From contig JACPHN010000012.1 in NCBI GenBank assembly GCA_016188575.1, positions 1 through 64,000 on the forward strand: a stretch of DNA of 64,000 bases, written 5' to 3'. Positions within the stretch are counted from its first letter, which is position 1, and each line of letters opens with the position of its first letter. Of this stretch, positions 1-9,719 are shown piece by piece. The stretch comes from Candidatus Schekmanbacteria bacterium (GTDB lineage: Bacteria > CSSED10-310 > JACPHN01). The translations under genes were made by a program, and so were the position numbers. The notes below the pieces were generated by a model. It searched no databases, was not told the origin of the DNA, and saw nothing but the letters and a program-made list of their open reading frames with translations.

Positions 1-155
1 TGGTTTTCATGCTTTACCCAGACGCGAATGCCGCACCCAACTAGCTCGTCGAGCACCGCATAGTGGCGCAACGGCGTTTCAGGGAGGTAACCGGAGATCC
101 GGCTATGCGCAGCTTCGACGTCGGCAAACTGAATTGGCCACGTGAGAAAGGCCAT
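1..155 (-). CDS. Threonine dehydratase-like PLP enzyme (5' end only)
   Basis: Partial gene running off the left edge. Translation from the ATG at 155 gives 51 residues that match the N-terminus of serine/threonine ammonia-lyases (fold type II PLP enzymes that deaminate threonine to 2-oxobutanoate). The segment LPETPLRHYAVLDEL is followed by VWVKHEN, the start of the family's K-x-E-N...G-x-F-K block. The PLP lysine itself lies beyond the edge. A GGAG ribosome site stands 7 nt before the ATG. The gene lies 65 bp downstream of the regulator at 221-2131 on the same strand. The family call rests on about 50 residues, so substrate (Thr, Ser, or another hydroxy-amino acid) is not settled. Confidence 0.8.
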   Translation of the reverse strand, partial: MAFLTWPIQFADVEAAHSRISGYLPETPLRHYAVLDELVGCGIRVWVKHEN

Positions 156-220
156 GTCGATTCTCCGAGCGAATGAACGTCAGTGGTCGCTTCGCAGCGG
201 AGGCAGGCAGTGAGCGGGGC

Positions 221-2131
221 TCACTCGCCCCCACCGAGGATGTCCTTAACCGTAAAGCCGGCCTTGCGCAACTGCCACCCGAACGCATCCTTCGTCATGC
301 CCAGAGCCTTGGCCGCAGCAGCCCCCGAGCCGTGCTCGAGGATCGCCTCCCTGAGCTGGTCGGCATCGGGCTGACGCTGCTGGCGGATCGCCGAGACCTC
401 GCCGTCGAGACCCAGCTCGCGCAGTCGGAGCAGTAGTGTCGACAACGGAATTGCGCCGCGTTGCGCATATCCAAGCGCGGCGGCGACGCGGGGGTCGGCG
501 GCCAGATCGCCCAGTCGCGCGTGATGCTCCTCGATCTTTCGCCGGAGAAGCGCGCGAACCGCTGCACTCGACGGTCGGCGCGCTTCGCCAGCCGCCTGCC
601 GCCCAGCATCTTCGTGCTCGTGCGCCGGCGGTGGCGACATCCCGCTCCGGCCTGCCGCAGCAGCACTTGCAGGCGAAGGCGCTGAGGTCGGCGCCCCTGC
701 GGCCGGTACGCCGCGACCATAGTCGAAGAGCTCATCGAAACGAATATCAGATTCCTCGAGCACCGTCTTCCCCGGCTCTGCCAACAGCAAGGACCGCCGA
801 ATCGTATACTCCAGACCGCGGATGTTGCCGGCTTTCGCCCAGTCGTGCCGCTGCAGCTTTCTGGCTGCGGCCGGCGAGAGGGACGCGCCGGCGCGATCAC
901 CTTGCTCGGCGCAGGCGCGCACGAGCAGACTTTGCGCCATCTCAGGAATATCCACGAGCCGCTGATTCAAGTCCGGAAGCGCAACCCGCATGAGCGCGAG
1001 ACGAAACAGAAGATCTTCGCGGAATCTTCCCTCGCGCACCAGGCGGCCGAGATCGGCGTTGGTCGCGGCGATGATCTGCAGATCGGCGGCGCTTTCGGTA
1101 GCCGCTCCGAGCCGGGAATAGCGGCCCTCCTGGATGATCCGCAACAGCCGCTGCTGGAGATCGGCCGGTAGGCAGGCAATCTCGTCGATGAAGAGGGTTC
1201 CCTTGTGGGCGAGCTCGGCCTTGCCGGGCCTGCCGTCCTGAGGCGCGTTGGCATAGCCCGAGCTCGGCGCATACCCGAAGAGCTCGGCGGCGAGCGTCTC
1301 CGCCGAAGTGACCTGACCGCAGTCGAGCACGACGAACGGGCCGTTCCGCCGCGCGCACTGGTAGTGGTACGCGCGCGCCAGATGCGTCTTGCCGCTCCCG
1401 CTTGGTCCGGTAATCAGCAAGGCAATCTTGTCCGCGTGCGCGACTCGGCGCAGCGGCTCGATGACGTTTTCCGCAAAACACCTGTCCCGGGTCTCGTAAT
1501 TGCCGAAGCGATACTCCCGCGCCACGGCCTGCCGCGTCTCCTCCAGACGGGCCTCGGAGCGTTGCAAGTCGGTCTGCACCGCGCGCAAATGGCGAAGCAG
1601 GTTGAGGTTGCGCTCGGCCAGCTCTGCCACGTCAAGCACGAGTGACACGTCCTCCGGGGTAAACGGTGCCCGCGCGACGCTCCGATGGGCATACAGGCAG
1701 CCTCCGAAGCACCGCTCGCGAGCATCACCGGCGACGTTCCACCAAAAGAGCGGGACGGCCAAGACACTTTGCACCTGATGTTCGACGATGCTCTCGGAGG
1801 TCAGCGGCAAGCCGCCGCGCGCCACCGTAAGGAGCGGTTCTGTGGTGCGGCGCACCTCCTCCAGCACGGACACGGACCCAAACATGCCGATGTCGCCGTG
1901 CTGCAGCAGCTCTCCGTCGCGAGTGCAAGCCGTCCAACCGCTCCCGTCGCCGTCGTAAAGCGCGACCAGAGCTTCATCGGCCTCCAGAGCCACAATAGCC
2001 ATTTGCGCCACATCGCGCAGCGCTTCCCCCCAGCTCGCGCGGCGCAGAAAGTCCCGTCGCAGCAACGCGCGCAACGCGTCGAGATGGCGTTGCGCCGCGG
2101 TTCCACCATCGGTTGTCTGCATGTCCGGCAT
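221..2131 (-). CDS. GAF/AAA+/Fis regulator with degenerate GAFTGA loop
   Basis: A 636-residue bacterial enhancer-binding-type regulator. An N-terminal GAF-like sensory region (about 1-200) and a short coiled coil precede an AAA+ domain with Walker A GPSGSGKT (about 242-249), Walker B LFIDEI (about 313-318) and an R-finger region. The C-terminus carries a Fis-type helix-turn-helix (AAKALGMTKDAFGWQLRKAG). The loop that normally reads GAFTGA and touches sigma-54 is here SSGYANA after ELFGYAP, so classical sigma-54 activation is doubtful. Like TyrR-type members it may act with another sigma factor or as a repressor; that is inference. The start at 2131 is chosen because GCGAGG sits 6 nt upstream; the frame is open further 5'. 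It lies 92 bp downstream of the S8 protease gene. Confidence 0.85.
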   Translation of the reverse strand: MPDMQTTDGGTAAQRHLDALRALLRRDFLRRASWGEALRDVAQMAIVALEADEALVALYDGDGSGWTACTRDGELLQHGDIGMFGSVSVLEEVRRTTEPLLTVARGGLPLTSESIVEHQVQSVLAVPLFWWNVAGDARERCFGGCLYAHRSVARAPFTPEDVSLVLDVAELAERNLNLLRHLRAVQTDLQRSEARLEETRQAVAREYRFGNYETRDRCFAENVIEPLRRVAHADKIALLITGPSGSGKTHLARAYHYQCARRNGPFVVLDCGQVTSAETLAAELFGYAPSSGYANAPQDGRPGKAELAHKGTLFIDEIACLPADLQQRLLRIIQEGRYSRLGAATESAADLQIIAATNADLGRLVREGRFREDLLFRLALMRVALPDLNQRLVDIPEMAQSLLVRACAEQGDRAGASLSPAAARKLQRHDWAKAGNIRGLEYTIRRSLLLAEPGKTVLEESDIRFDELFDYGRGVPAAGAPTSAPSPASAAAAGRSGMSPPPAHEHEDAGRQAAGEARRPSSAAVRALLRRKIEEHHARLGDLAADPRVAAALGYAQRGAIPLSTLLLRLRELGLDGEVSAIRQQRQPDADQLREAILEHGSGAAAAKALGMTKDAFGWQLRKAGFTVKDILGGGE

Positions 2132-2223
2132 GACGTCCCTCGCCAGCAGTTCTTCAGTCTGCGCAGGCGAGGTTGATTCTAGCGCCTCCTTTCGATTAGC
2201 GCCGTAGCGGGTCCGTCGCGGAG

Positions 2224-5200
2224 TCAACCCCCGGAGAATGGCACGTGGCGCCGAACGCTGCTGGCAGATCGGGCCCGGCTCCGGCTCACGCCCGGCCCCT
2301 CGCACCGCGACCGCGCAAGCAGAGGAGTGGCCGCAAACAGGGCCAGCAGTACTGCGGGCGCCGCAAACACCGGCACGGGAACGGCCTCCGGGGCCGTCGC
2401 GGTCACCACCTCCGAGAGCGGCCCGAACGCACCGCTATCCTCGCGGGTGCGCACGGCAAAGGAATACGTCTCACCGGGGGTCAGGCCACCGACGCGAACG
2501 TATGCCGCCAACCCCGCATCCACTGCATTGACCAGCGACTCGGGCTCCGTCCCCCAAAGCAGGGTGTAGCCGCTCAGGTCGTCCTCCACGACCGGTTGCC
2601 AGCTCACCACCGCCGTCGCGGCCCTGCCTGCAGCGCTTCCGGCGTGCGCCCCGCTACTCCGGAACATGCCCCAGCCGATCGCCACGCCTTGCGCAATGCC
2701 GACCGGTGTGTCCACGACAAACGTCGTCCCGGAGTCGCCGGGAAGGCTCATGCCACCGTCATCGACGGCGCCGGTTAGGACGGCTTTGTAGGTGCCGTCC
2801 GGCGTGCTTGTTGCGACATCATAGGTAAAAGCGATGGTGTCGTTGGGCAGCCGAGTGGAGGTCCAGACACCGGCCACCGCGCCGAGCTCGGTGTACGGCG
2901 ACTGCAGACCGAAAGTGAGCGAAGGCGTAACCGCGGGATCCATGCTGCGGCTGAACACCGCCGTAAAGGTGACGCGCTGGGCACCGACGGGGCTCGGAGG
3001 CGCGAGCGTCAGGCTGAGCGGGAAAGCGGGGGCTGCTGGGCTCGGTTCCTGCAGAAACGGCTCGAACAAGACCTGGGTACGACCGCCGCTGCCATCGTCG
3101 GCGTCGTCGTAGATCCACGCGGCAATCTCCTCGGCGTCGGTGGTCCCCCAGTAACTGCCGGTCGCATCAAGCGGCGGCGACGCCAGCGGCGCGATCATTT
3201 CGAAGTTGTTGCCGTCGTGGTTGGCGACGAAGTTGTTGCCGTCCAGGCGGCTGATCACACCTACCTCGGGAAACGAGACGGCGCCCGCGTTGTGGCGAAA
3301 CGTGTTCGCGTAGAACTGCAGCGGGCCTTCTCCTTCGATCTGTGCTCCCGCGCCGTCAGCGAACAGGTTGTAAGCAAAGATCAGCGGCTCGACCATCAGC
3401 TCGCCGGCGTAGAGCCCAATGCCGGCAGGGGCCCCGTTGCGCAGGAACAGGTTACGTTCCACGCGCGCTGCAGCGCTACTGATCTCCAGCGGGCTGAGCT
3501 CGTTGTCCTGAAAGAGGCAGCGATGAATGAAGGGGCCGCCGGTGCTGCCCGCGACCTCGGCCACGGAAACGGCTGGACCGGACATCACACCTTGCACCAC
3601 AGATCGCTCCAGGATGGAGCCGGAGACATAGTTGCCAGTCCCATCGTAGGTGGCGGGGACGCTCGTGTGGAGAAATTGAATTCCCCCTTCGTCGAGCTCG
3701 CCCCAGCCGAGCTCCGGATCGGCGGCGACGAAGGCGATCGGGCTCTCCGCCGACCCGCGCGCCACGAGCTCGCCGTCGACTTCCAGATAGGCGAAGCGGC
3801 CAAAACGCACGGTGACGCCGGGCTCGACGGTAAGTCGCGCTCCCTCCACGACGCGAACAAGGGTGGAGACGTACACGGTGGAACCATTCGTCCAAGTGGT
3901 GTCAGCGGCGATGTCGCCGCCCGCGTTTTGCGGCCCGATGAGGAGCTCGACCACGCCTGCCACGGCATACCCGCCGGCAGCCGAGATGCCGAGCGGCAGC
4001 GAGCTGACGGCACCGGCAAGTGCATTGTCGATGTGCACGCGGAAAGGAGCAGCGGTGTTGGCGGAGCTCTGCCCGGGAGCCAAGTCACCGTAAGCGGCGT
4101 TGGGCTGCTCGACGACGATGTCGGGGCTAAGCACCGAAAGGGTCCCGCTGACGGATTCGACCGCACCGTATAGATTGCGAATGGCAACTACCAGATCTAT
4201 GGTCTCGCCAATATCCGCCTGGCCGTCGCCGTCGCAGCTCGGGCAGATCAGGGTGTCGGCGTCGTCCACGGTAACGGACTCGACGACGACGTCAGGAACC
4301 GGGACCGCGGTCAGAGCGCGATAGGCGTTCGCCCGTCCACTGCCGAGTCCATCCCCGGACACTGAGTCCGTGCTGCGCGCGATCTGACTGGCGACGAGCG
4401 CCGCGCTCCAGGTCGGATGGGCGGTGCTCACGAGCCCGGCGATTCCCGCAACGAACGGCGCAGCCATGCTGGTGCCGCTCCAGGTTCCGTAGGCCTGACC
4501 TGGGAGGGTGCTCAGGATCTCGCTTCCGGGCGCGGCGAGATCGATCCAGTCGCCGCGGCTGGTGAAGTCGCTTGGGTCGTCGTTCCGATCGAGCGCCGCG
4601 ACTGCAAGCACTCCCGCGTTGGCCGCAGGGTAGACCGGGGCTTCGCTGGCACCATTTCCTGCAGCAGCGACGGCAACCACGCCCGCCGCCTGAGCCGCGT
4701 CGAGAGCGTCCTGGATCGCCTGCGAGTACGATCCCGCTCCCAAGGAAAGGTTGATGACGCGAGCGCCGTTCGCGGCCGCGAGGACGATGCCGGCGGCGAC
4801 ATTTGAGAAGGCGCCGGTGCCCGATTGGTCCAGAACCTTGATGGGCATTACCCGGCATCGCCAGCACAAGCCCGCAATACCCTGGCCGTTGTTTCCGGCG
4901 GCCGCGGCGATACCGGTAACGTGGGTGCCGTGCCCGGCATCATCCTCCGGAACGTCGTCGCCGTTGACGAGATCTGCCCCGGAAACCAGGAGGACACGCC
5001 CACTGAGCTCGCCGTGGGACAGGTCCAGGCCGGTGTCGAGGACGGCGATGACGGTACTGGGATCGCCGAGTGTTTCGGCCCAGGCCTCGGGAGCGTCGAC
5101 GTCCGCGTCCGCCGCGCCGCCGCCGGAGCCGTCGTTTTGGAGGCCCCATTGCTCGGAAAAGCGGGCATCGTCAGGAATCACCGCGGCAAGAGCCCTGACG

Positions 5201-5538
5201 GAGCTGTCGCACTCGGCAAACTCCACTTCTGGCCGGGAACGAAGGCGGGCGAGCAGGGCGCGGGGATTTTCCGCCGCCCCAATGGGAAGCACAGCGGTGC
5301 GCGCGAGGCGGTCGACGGCGCGGGCCGTGTCCGCCGCGGGTGCCAGGCGAGGTGCGAGTTGGGTGAGAGTCTCCCTTGAGTACAGCCGCGCAGCCGCAGC
5401 TCCGAGTGAAGATGACCGCACAATGATCCGGGGACAATCATCCGCGAGACGTGTCGCGAGGCCCGAGGTCGCAGCGGCGGCCGGGAAGCCGAGCACGGCA
5501 ACCAGCCCACTGAGAAAACAGCAAAGTGTCTTTTTCAC
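2224..5538 (-). CDS. Secreted S8 subtilisin-like protease with beta-helix and C-terminal anchor
   Basis: A 1104-residue exported serine protease. After an N-terminal signal peptide (hydrophobic residues about 4-24) and a propeptide-like region comes a peptidase S8 domain with the full triad: Asp168 in AVLDTG, His203 in GHGTHV, Ser357 in SGTSMAAP. Next is a CPSCDGDGQAD motif before a beta-sandwich, a right-handed beta-helix-like region (NGSTVYVSTLVRVVEGARL onward), then an FN3-like domain. It ends with VPVPVFAAPAVLLALF plus a basic tail, an arrangement resembling sorting/anchor signals. The GTG start at 5538 has GGAG 8 nt upstream and overlaps the kinase stop (GTGA), so the two are translationally coupled. 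A paralogue lies at 59825-63250. Substrate unknown. Confidence 0.9.
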   Translation of the reverse strand: MKKTLCCFLSGLVAVLGFPAAAATSGLATRLADDCPRIIVRSSSLGAAAARLYSRETLTQLAPRLAPAADTARAVDRLARTAVLPIGAAENPRALLARLRSRPEVEFAECDSSVRALAAVIPDDARFSEQWGLQNDGSGGGAADADVDAPEAWAETLGDPSTVIAVLDTGLDLSHGELSGRVLLVSGADLVNGDDVPEDDAGHGTHVTGIAAAAGNNGQGIAGLCWRCRVMPIKVLDQSGTGAFSNVAAGIVLAAANGARVINLSLGAGSYSQAIQDALDAAQAAGVVAVAAAGNGASEAPVYPAANAGVLAVAALDRNDDPSDFTSRGDWIDLAAPGSEILSTLPGQAYGTWSGTSMAAPFVAGIAGLVSTAHPTWSAALVASQIARSTDSVSGDGLGSGRANAYRALTAVPVPDVVVESVTVDDADTLICPSCDGDGQADIGETIDLVVAIRNLYGAVESVSGTLSVLSPDIVVEQPNAAYGDLAPGQSSANTAAPFRVHIDNALAGAVSSLPLGISAAGGYAVAGVVELLIGPQNAGGDIAADTTWTNGSTVYVSTLVRVVEGARLTVEPGVTVRFGRFAYLEVDGELVARGSAESPIAFVAADPELGWGELDEGGIQFLHTSVPATYDGTGNYVSGSILERSVVQGVMSGPAVSVAEVAGSTGGPFIHRCLFQDNELSPLEISSAAARVERNLFLRNGAPAGIGLYAGELMVEPLIFAYNLFADGAGAQIEGEGPLQFYANTFRHNAGAVSFPEVGVISRLDGNNFVANHDGNNFEMIAPLASPPLDATGSYWGTTDAEEIAAWIYDDADDGSGGRTQVLFEPFLQEPSPAAPAFPLSLTLAPPSPVGAQRVTFTAVFSRSMDPAVTPSLTFGLQSPYTELGAVAGVWTSTRLPNDTIAFTYDVATSTPDGTYKAVLTGAVDDGGMSLPGDSGTTFVVDTPVGIAQGVAIGWGMFRSSGAHAGSAAGRAATAVVSWQPVVEDDLSGYTLLWGTEPESLVNAVDAGLAAYVRVGGLTPGETYSFAVRTREDSGAFGPLSEVVTATAPEAVPVPVFAAPAVLLALFAATPLLARSRCEGPGVSRSRARSASSVRRHVPFSGG

Positions 5539-8500
5539 TGGGGTATCTCCTTCGAGCGTGGATGCGTCAAGCCACCGGTGAGCTTCGCGGACCGCGGCAG
5601 GCCGCACACGGTCGCGAGCTGCAGAGCTCGCACGCGGAAGTCGTTGCGAAGCTCTTCGGGGAGCTGTTGCACGATTCGCGCCACGTCCTTATGGCCCAGG
5701 CGCCGCGCCCTGCGCGCTCCGGCGTGGTCGCCTAGCGCGGCCAGGGCCGTGGCCATGAGAAGGTATACCGTGAAAAGATCACGCCGGGCCCCCGACTTCC
5801 GCGCCCTGGCCTCGAGCTCCGCCAGGGCCACCAGACAATCTGCGAGCTCGTCACCGCCGACACCCAGGGACAGCGCCAGGCGTGCGGCAGACACGATCGC
5901 GGCACGCCGCAGCCCCGCGGCATCTCGCGGCCAGTCGGCGGGAACGAGCACAAACATCCCTGGCCATCGCTGCTCCAGGTGGGCCTGCGCGAGGTCGATC
6001 CGGACGCCAGCGGAGACCGCAAGCGCCGGATACGGCAGCGCTGCCGCCACTGCCGCCACCTCTCGAAACGCGATGAGGGCAGCAGCCGCCTCTTCTGTCT
6101 CAAAGAGGATCTCCCCCAGCTTGTGTTGCACCTCCGCCAGGCGAAATCGGTCGCCAAGCGATCGGCACAGCACGGCACTTGCTTCGAGCTGCGCCATTGC
6201 CGCGGCCCGCGCGCCGGCCTCGTGCAGGCAGACGCCGTAGTTGTAGCGCGACCACGCCAGCGCGCGAACGTTTCTCCCGGCCTCGTGCGCGCTGACGACT
6301 TCGCGCTGCACCAACAGGGCGCGTCCGAGATGCCCCATTTCGAGACGCACGATGGCGATGTTGTTGCGCATCCTCAAGGTACCGGCCGCCTCGCCGACGC
6401 GCGCAAAAACGCGATGTGCTTCCTCGAAGTATTTGAGCGCAGCACGGTCTCGCTCCATCTCGAGCATCAGCGCCCCGAGATTACCGAGCACTTCCGCTTC
6501 GTAGACGACATCGCCCGACCTGTGGCAAACCTCGAACGCCTCGGCGTAGGTGTGACGCGCGCCGACGTGGTCTCCGGAGCGGGCCTGTGCTGTGCCGAGA
6601 TTGACCAGCAGAGACGACCGCGAGCGTGAGTGGCGGGATAGCTCGCGAGTGTGCTCGAGCCCGCGGTTACACCGCGCCATGGCGTCGCCAAAGTCGCCGC
6701 TCTCCAGCGCGATGAGCCCCAGGTAGCCGAGGGCGCGCACTTCGAGGTCGTTGTCGCGCAGCTCGGTCGCCACCTGCAGCGCCGCCTCCAGGCGACCGCG
6801 AGTAGCATCGCGGTCGCCCTGCATCCACAGGGCGACGCCCTCGTACAGCATGGCCCGCGCGGTCGTTCCGCGGTCGCCGGAGCCGCGCAGGAGAGCGAGC
6901 GCCTGCCGGGCCTCACAAAGAGCGTCCGCGGCCCGTTGAATGCGCGACAGGAGGGCAGCGGCGGCGATGTGGCACTCGGCCGCGGCGTGCGGGTCGGCGC
7001 CGGCAGTGTAAATGCGCACCGCAGCCGCCAAGTCTTCCAGTGCTTCCGGAAATCGTCCTCGGAGCTCGCGAACCGCCGCTCGCCCTCGATGGACAACTGC
7101 TGCCTGCACGGTCTCGGCGGCGGTCAGCGCCAGCGCCCTTGCCGTGTAGCCTTCGGCGGCGGCAAGCGCCGCCATGTCCCACGCGTGCTTCGCGGCGCTC
7201 AGATAGGCCTGCCGGGCTTGCTCCAAGTCTCCCCCACGAAACCAGTGCTCGGCTATTTGCCCGAGATTCGCCAACCTGACCGCCAGCGGTGCCGAAGCCA
7301 GTAGCGCTGCGGCCCGCAGGTGGATGCTCAGCCGCCGGTCAGCGGCCAGCGTGGCATAAGCCTCCGTCCGCAGCTTGTCGTGCGGAAACCGCAGACTCCC
7401 GCCGCCGTCGACCTCGAGCACCTGCCGCCGCCGGAGCTCACCCAGAGCAGCGGAGACCTGCTCCAGGGGACGCTCGAGTACCGCCAGCAAGAGTTCCTCA
7501 TCGATCTCCCGCCCAAGCGCCGCCGCGGCCCCTACCACCGCGAGCGCGAGCCCGTCCAGCGCCGCCAGGCGCCGCACCAGCACCTCGGCGAGCGAAGGCG
7601 GAAACGGCATCGCCGCCAGCGCTGCCAAAGGTCTCGACTGCTCCCCTGCATGCACCCGCCAGCCCGCAAACCGCTCGCGGCGCAGAGCACCGACATCGAG
7701 CGCCATCAGCAGGAGCTCTGTGACAAAAAACGGGTTCCCCTGCGCGCGCGTCAACATGAAGTCGGCGAGCTCTGCCTGCGCTGCCGGCGGCGCCAGCATC
7801 GTCTCGATCATACGTTCCACCGCGGCAAGATTTAGCCGCGACAGCGCGATGGGCAGCACCGTTGGTAGCGTTCGCAAGTCGGCCAGGCCCCGCCCCTGCT
7901 CTTCGCTGCGATAGGCTCCCAAAATGAGCATGCGCATCCGATCGATTTGCCCTTGACGCGCAAGATACTGCAGGCAGCGCAGGCTGAGATCGTCCGCCCA
8001 CTGCAGGTCATCGATCACCAGCAGCACCGGCTCCTCCAGAGCAAGCATGAAGAGCGTCTCCGCCAGGCACGTAAACAAGCGGCGCGCGGCGGCGTCGGCC
8101 GGGAGCTCGGGAGCTGCCGCGAGCGTGCCCTGACCGGGGAGGTCACGGATTGCCGGTTCATACAGTCCGAGCACGGCCCCTCTTGGGCCGATAACCCGCT
8201 CGACCGTTTCCGGACCGTGCTCCGCGCAGCGCTCGGCAAGCTCTTCCAGAGGGCGGCGAAACGCCTCCAGAGCGGACCCGGCGCTGGCCGCACCGGCGCT
8301 CGCTCCGGCGGGCGGCGGCGAACAGTCGCCAACCAAGACCAGCAGACCCTGCTTTGTGGCTTCACGGGAAAGCTCGAGCGCCAGGCGCGTCTTGCCGAGA
8401 CCGCTCTCGCCCTCCAGGATCACGATGCCGCCACGTCCTTTCGTTGCCGAGGCAAGCGCCGAGTGCAAGGTCGCCAGCTCCGTCTCGCGTCCGGAGATTG

Positions 8501-9383
8501 CGGATCGCAGCAAGAAGCTCCGTGGGCTGGGCGACGCCCTGGTGGCAGGCGGGCGCGCGCCTAGCTCGACAAGCCTTTCTGCAACGTCCGCAGCATATCC
8601 AGGCCGCTGATCCGGCTCCTTCGCCAGCAACGCGAGCAGCAGGGCGTCCAGTTCGGAGGGCAGGCACGGGTCAAGCGACGATGGCACCGGCGCAACTCCC
8701 CTGAGATGACCGCGTATGACCTCCCCAATCGTCGCTCCGCAGAACGGGGGTCGCCCTGTCAGCATCTCAAAAGCCACGCAGCCAAGCGAGTAGAGGTCCG
8801 CGCGTGAGTCGACCAGCTCGCCGCGAATCTGCTCGGGTGACATGTAGCGAATGGTGCCGACGACTACACCGGCAAGCTCGAGATCTTCCTGACCCAGGCG
8901 CCCCGAAAAGGACGTGGACAGCCCGAAGTCCACGAGCACCGGACTGCCGTCGAGCCGCACCAGGATATTCTCGGGCTTGAGGTCGCGATGCACCAGGCCT
9001 TCACCATGCAAGTAGGCCAGCGTTTCGGCGAGCCGCATGACGATCCCCGTAATCCCTGCAATCCTCGCGGCGGCGGTTCTCTCCGTAGCGCGAACAAGCG
9101 CGCAGTGATCGCGCAGGTCCCGCCCGTTCACATGCTCCATGGCATACCAGTGCACACCGCCGTCCATCCCGTGATCGATCACGCGAACGATTCCAGGATG
9201 GGAGAGTCTGGCGAGCGCGCGAATCTCCCGGCGAATCGCCGTCGTTTTCGCGGCGCCACAAGCAACCACGGTCTTGATGGCCACAGGTTCCGAATCGCTG
9301 TCGCGGCGGGCAAGATAGACGACGCCCTCGCCCCCGCGGCCGAGCGGGCGCACAACGGCATAAGGGCCAACAGTTTGCAACAT
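5535..9383 (-). CDS. PknK-like Ser/Thr protein kinase with AAA ATPase and TPR domains
   Basis: A 1282-residue cytoplasmic signalling protein. The N-terminal kinase domain (1-270) has a glycine loop GRGGEGVV, the invariant lysine in VAIK (37), catalytic HRDLKPEN (Asp134), DFG (152-154) and an MSPEQ activation segment. An ATPase domain follows, with Walker A GESGLGKT (about 325-332) and Walker B LLVIDDLQWADD near residue 455. The C-terminal half is built of TPR-like repeats (for example VLGNLGALMLEMERDRAALK). This order matches multidomain kinases common in Myxococcota, in which the ATPase/TPR part senses or scaffolds. The stop overlaps the GTG of the secreted protease, which places the protease under the same transcript. 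No obvious Shine-Dalgarno precedes the ATG at 9383. Confidence 0.92.
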   Translation of the reverse strand: MLQTVGPYAVVRPLGRGGEGVVYLARRDSDSEPVAIKTVVACGAAKTTAIRREIRALARLSHPGIVRVIDHGMDGGVHWYAMEHVNGRDLRDHCALVRATERTAAARIAGITGIVMRLAETLAYLHGEGLVHRDLKPENILVRLDGSPVLVDFGLSTSFSGRLGQEDLELAGVVVGTIRYMSPEQIRGELVDSRADLYSLGCVAFEMLTGRPPFCGATIGEVIRGHLRGVAPVPSSLDPCLPSELDALLLALLAKEPDQRPGYAADVAERLVELGARPPATRASPSPRSFLLRSAISGRETELATLHSALASATKGRGGIVILEGESGLGKTRLALELSREATKQGLLVLVGDCSPPPAGASAGAASAGSALEAFRRPLEELAERCAEHGPETVERVIGPRGAVLGLYEPAIRDLPGQGTLAAAPELPADAAARRLFTCLAETLFMLALEEPVLLVIDDLQWADDLSLRCLQYLARQGQIDRMRMLILGAYRSEEQGRGLADLRTLPTVLPIALSRLNLAAVERMIETMLAPPAAQAELADFMLTRAQGNPFFVTELLLMALDVGALRRERFAGWRVHAGEQSRPLAALAAMPFPPSLAEVLVRRLAALDGLALAVVGAAAALGREIDEELLLAVLERPLEQVSAALGELRRRQVLEVDGGGSLRFPHDKLRTEAYATLAADRRLSIHLRAAALLASAPLAVRLANLGQIAEHWFRGGDLEQARQAYLSAAKHAWDMAALAAAEGYTARALALTAAETVQAAVVHRGRAAVRELRGRFPEALEDLAAAVRIYTAGADPHAAAECHIAAAALLSRIQRAADALCEARQALALLRGSGDRGTTARAMLYEGVALWMQGDRDATRGRLEAALQVATELRDNDLEVRALGYLGLIALESGDFGDAMARCNRGLEHTRELSRHSRSRSSLLVNLGTAQARSGDHVGARHTYAEAFEVCHRSGDVVYEAEVLGNLGALMLEMERDRAALKYFEEAHRVFARVGEAAGTLRMRNNIAIVRLEMGHLGRALLVQREVVSAHEAGRNVRALAWSRYNYGVCLHEAGARAAAMAQLEASAVLCRSLGDRFRLAEVQHKLGEILFETEEAAAALIAFREVAAVAAALPYPALAVSAGVRIDLAQAHLEQRWPGMFVLVPADWPRDAAGLRRAAIVSAARLALSLGVGGDELADCLVALAELEARARKSGARRDLFTVYLLMATALAALGDHAGARRARRLGHKDVARIVQQLPEELRNDFRVRALQLATVCGLPRSAKLTGGLTHPRSKEIPQ

Positions 9384-9719
9384 GATGGGTAATGATAGCC
9401 CAAGTCACGGATCGCTACCGCCTACCCGTGCGCTCGTCGCGTGAGCGGCGGGAGCAGCACCACGGTCGCGACGTGGCGTGCCACTGGTATTTCTCGGAAA
9501 GAGCCGGTATCATGGTTGACGTGGGGTGCCGCGCGGCCCGTGGTTTCGGAGGGGCAGGATGCGGGTGATCGAGCACCATATCCTGGTCTTGTGCGCCGGG
9601 CAGGCCGTGGGCGCGGACGCCGCTGCCGCTATGATGGGCTCCGCGGGCGGCCAGGCTCAGAGTGTCGGCTGGCCACCGCGAAACGGGGCGATCTTTCAGT
9701 TCTCAGCGAGAGGGAGAGC
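9384..9719. other. Divergent intergenic region
   Basis: Non-coding stretch between the minus-strand kinase and the plus-strand tail-fibre-like gene. It must hold two divergent promoters, but no sigma-70 or sigma-54 consensus stands out. An in-frame extension of the plus gene upstream of 9720 is rejected because it reads as arginine- and glycine-rich non-coding sequence and a clear ribosome site exists at 9720. Confidence 0.5.
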
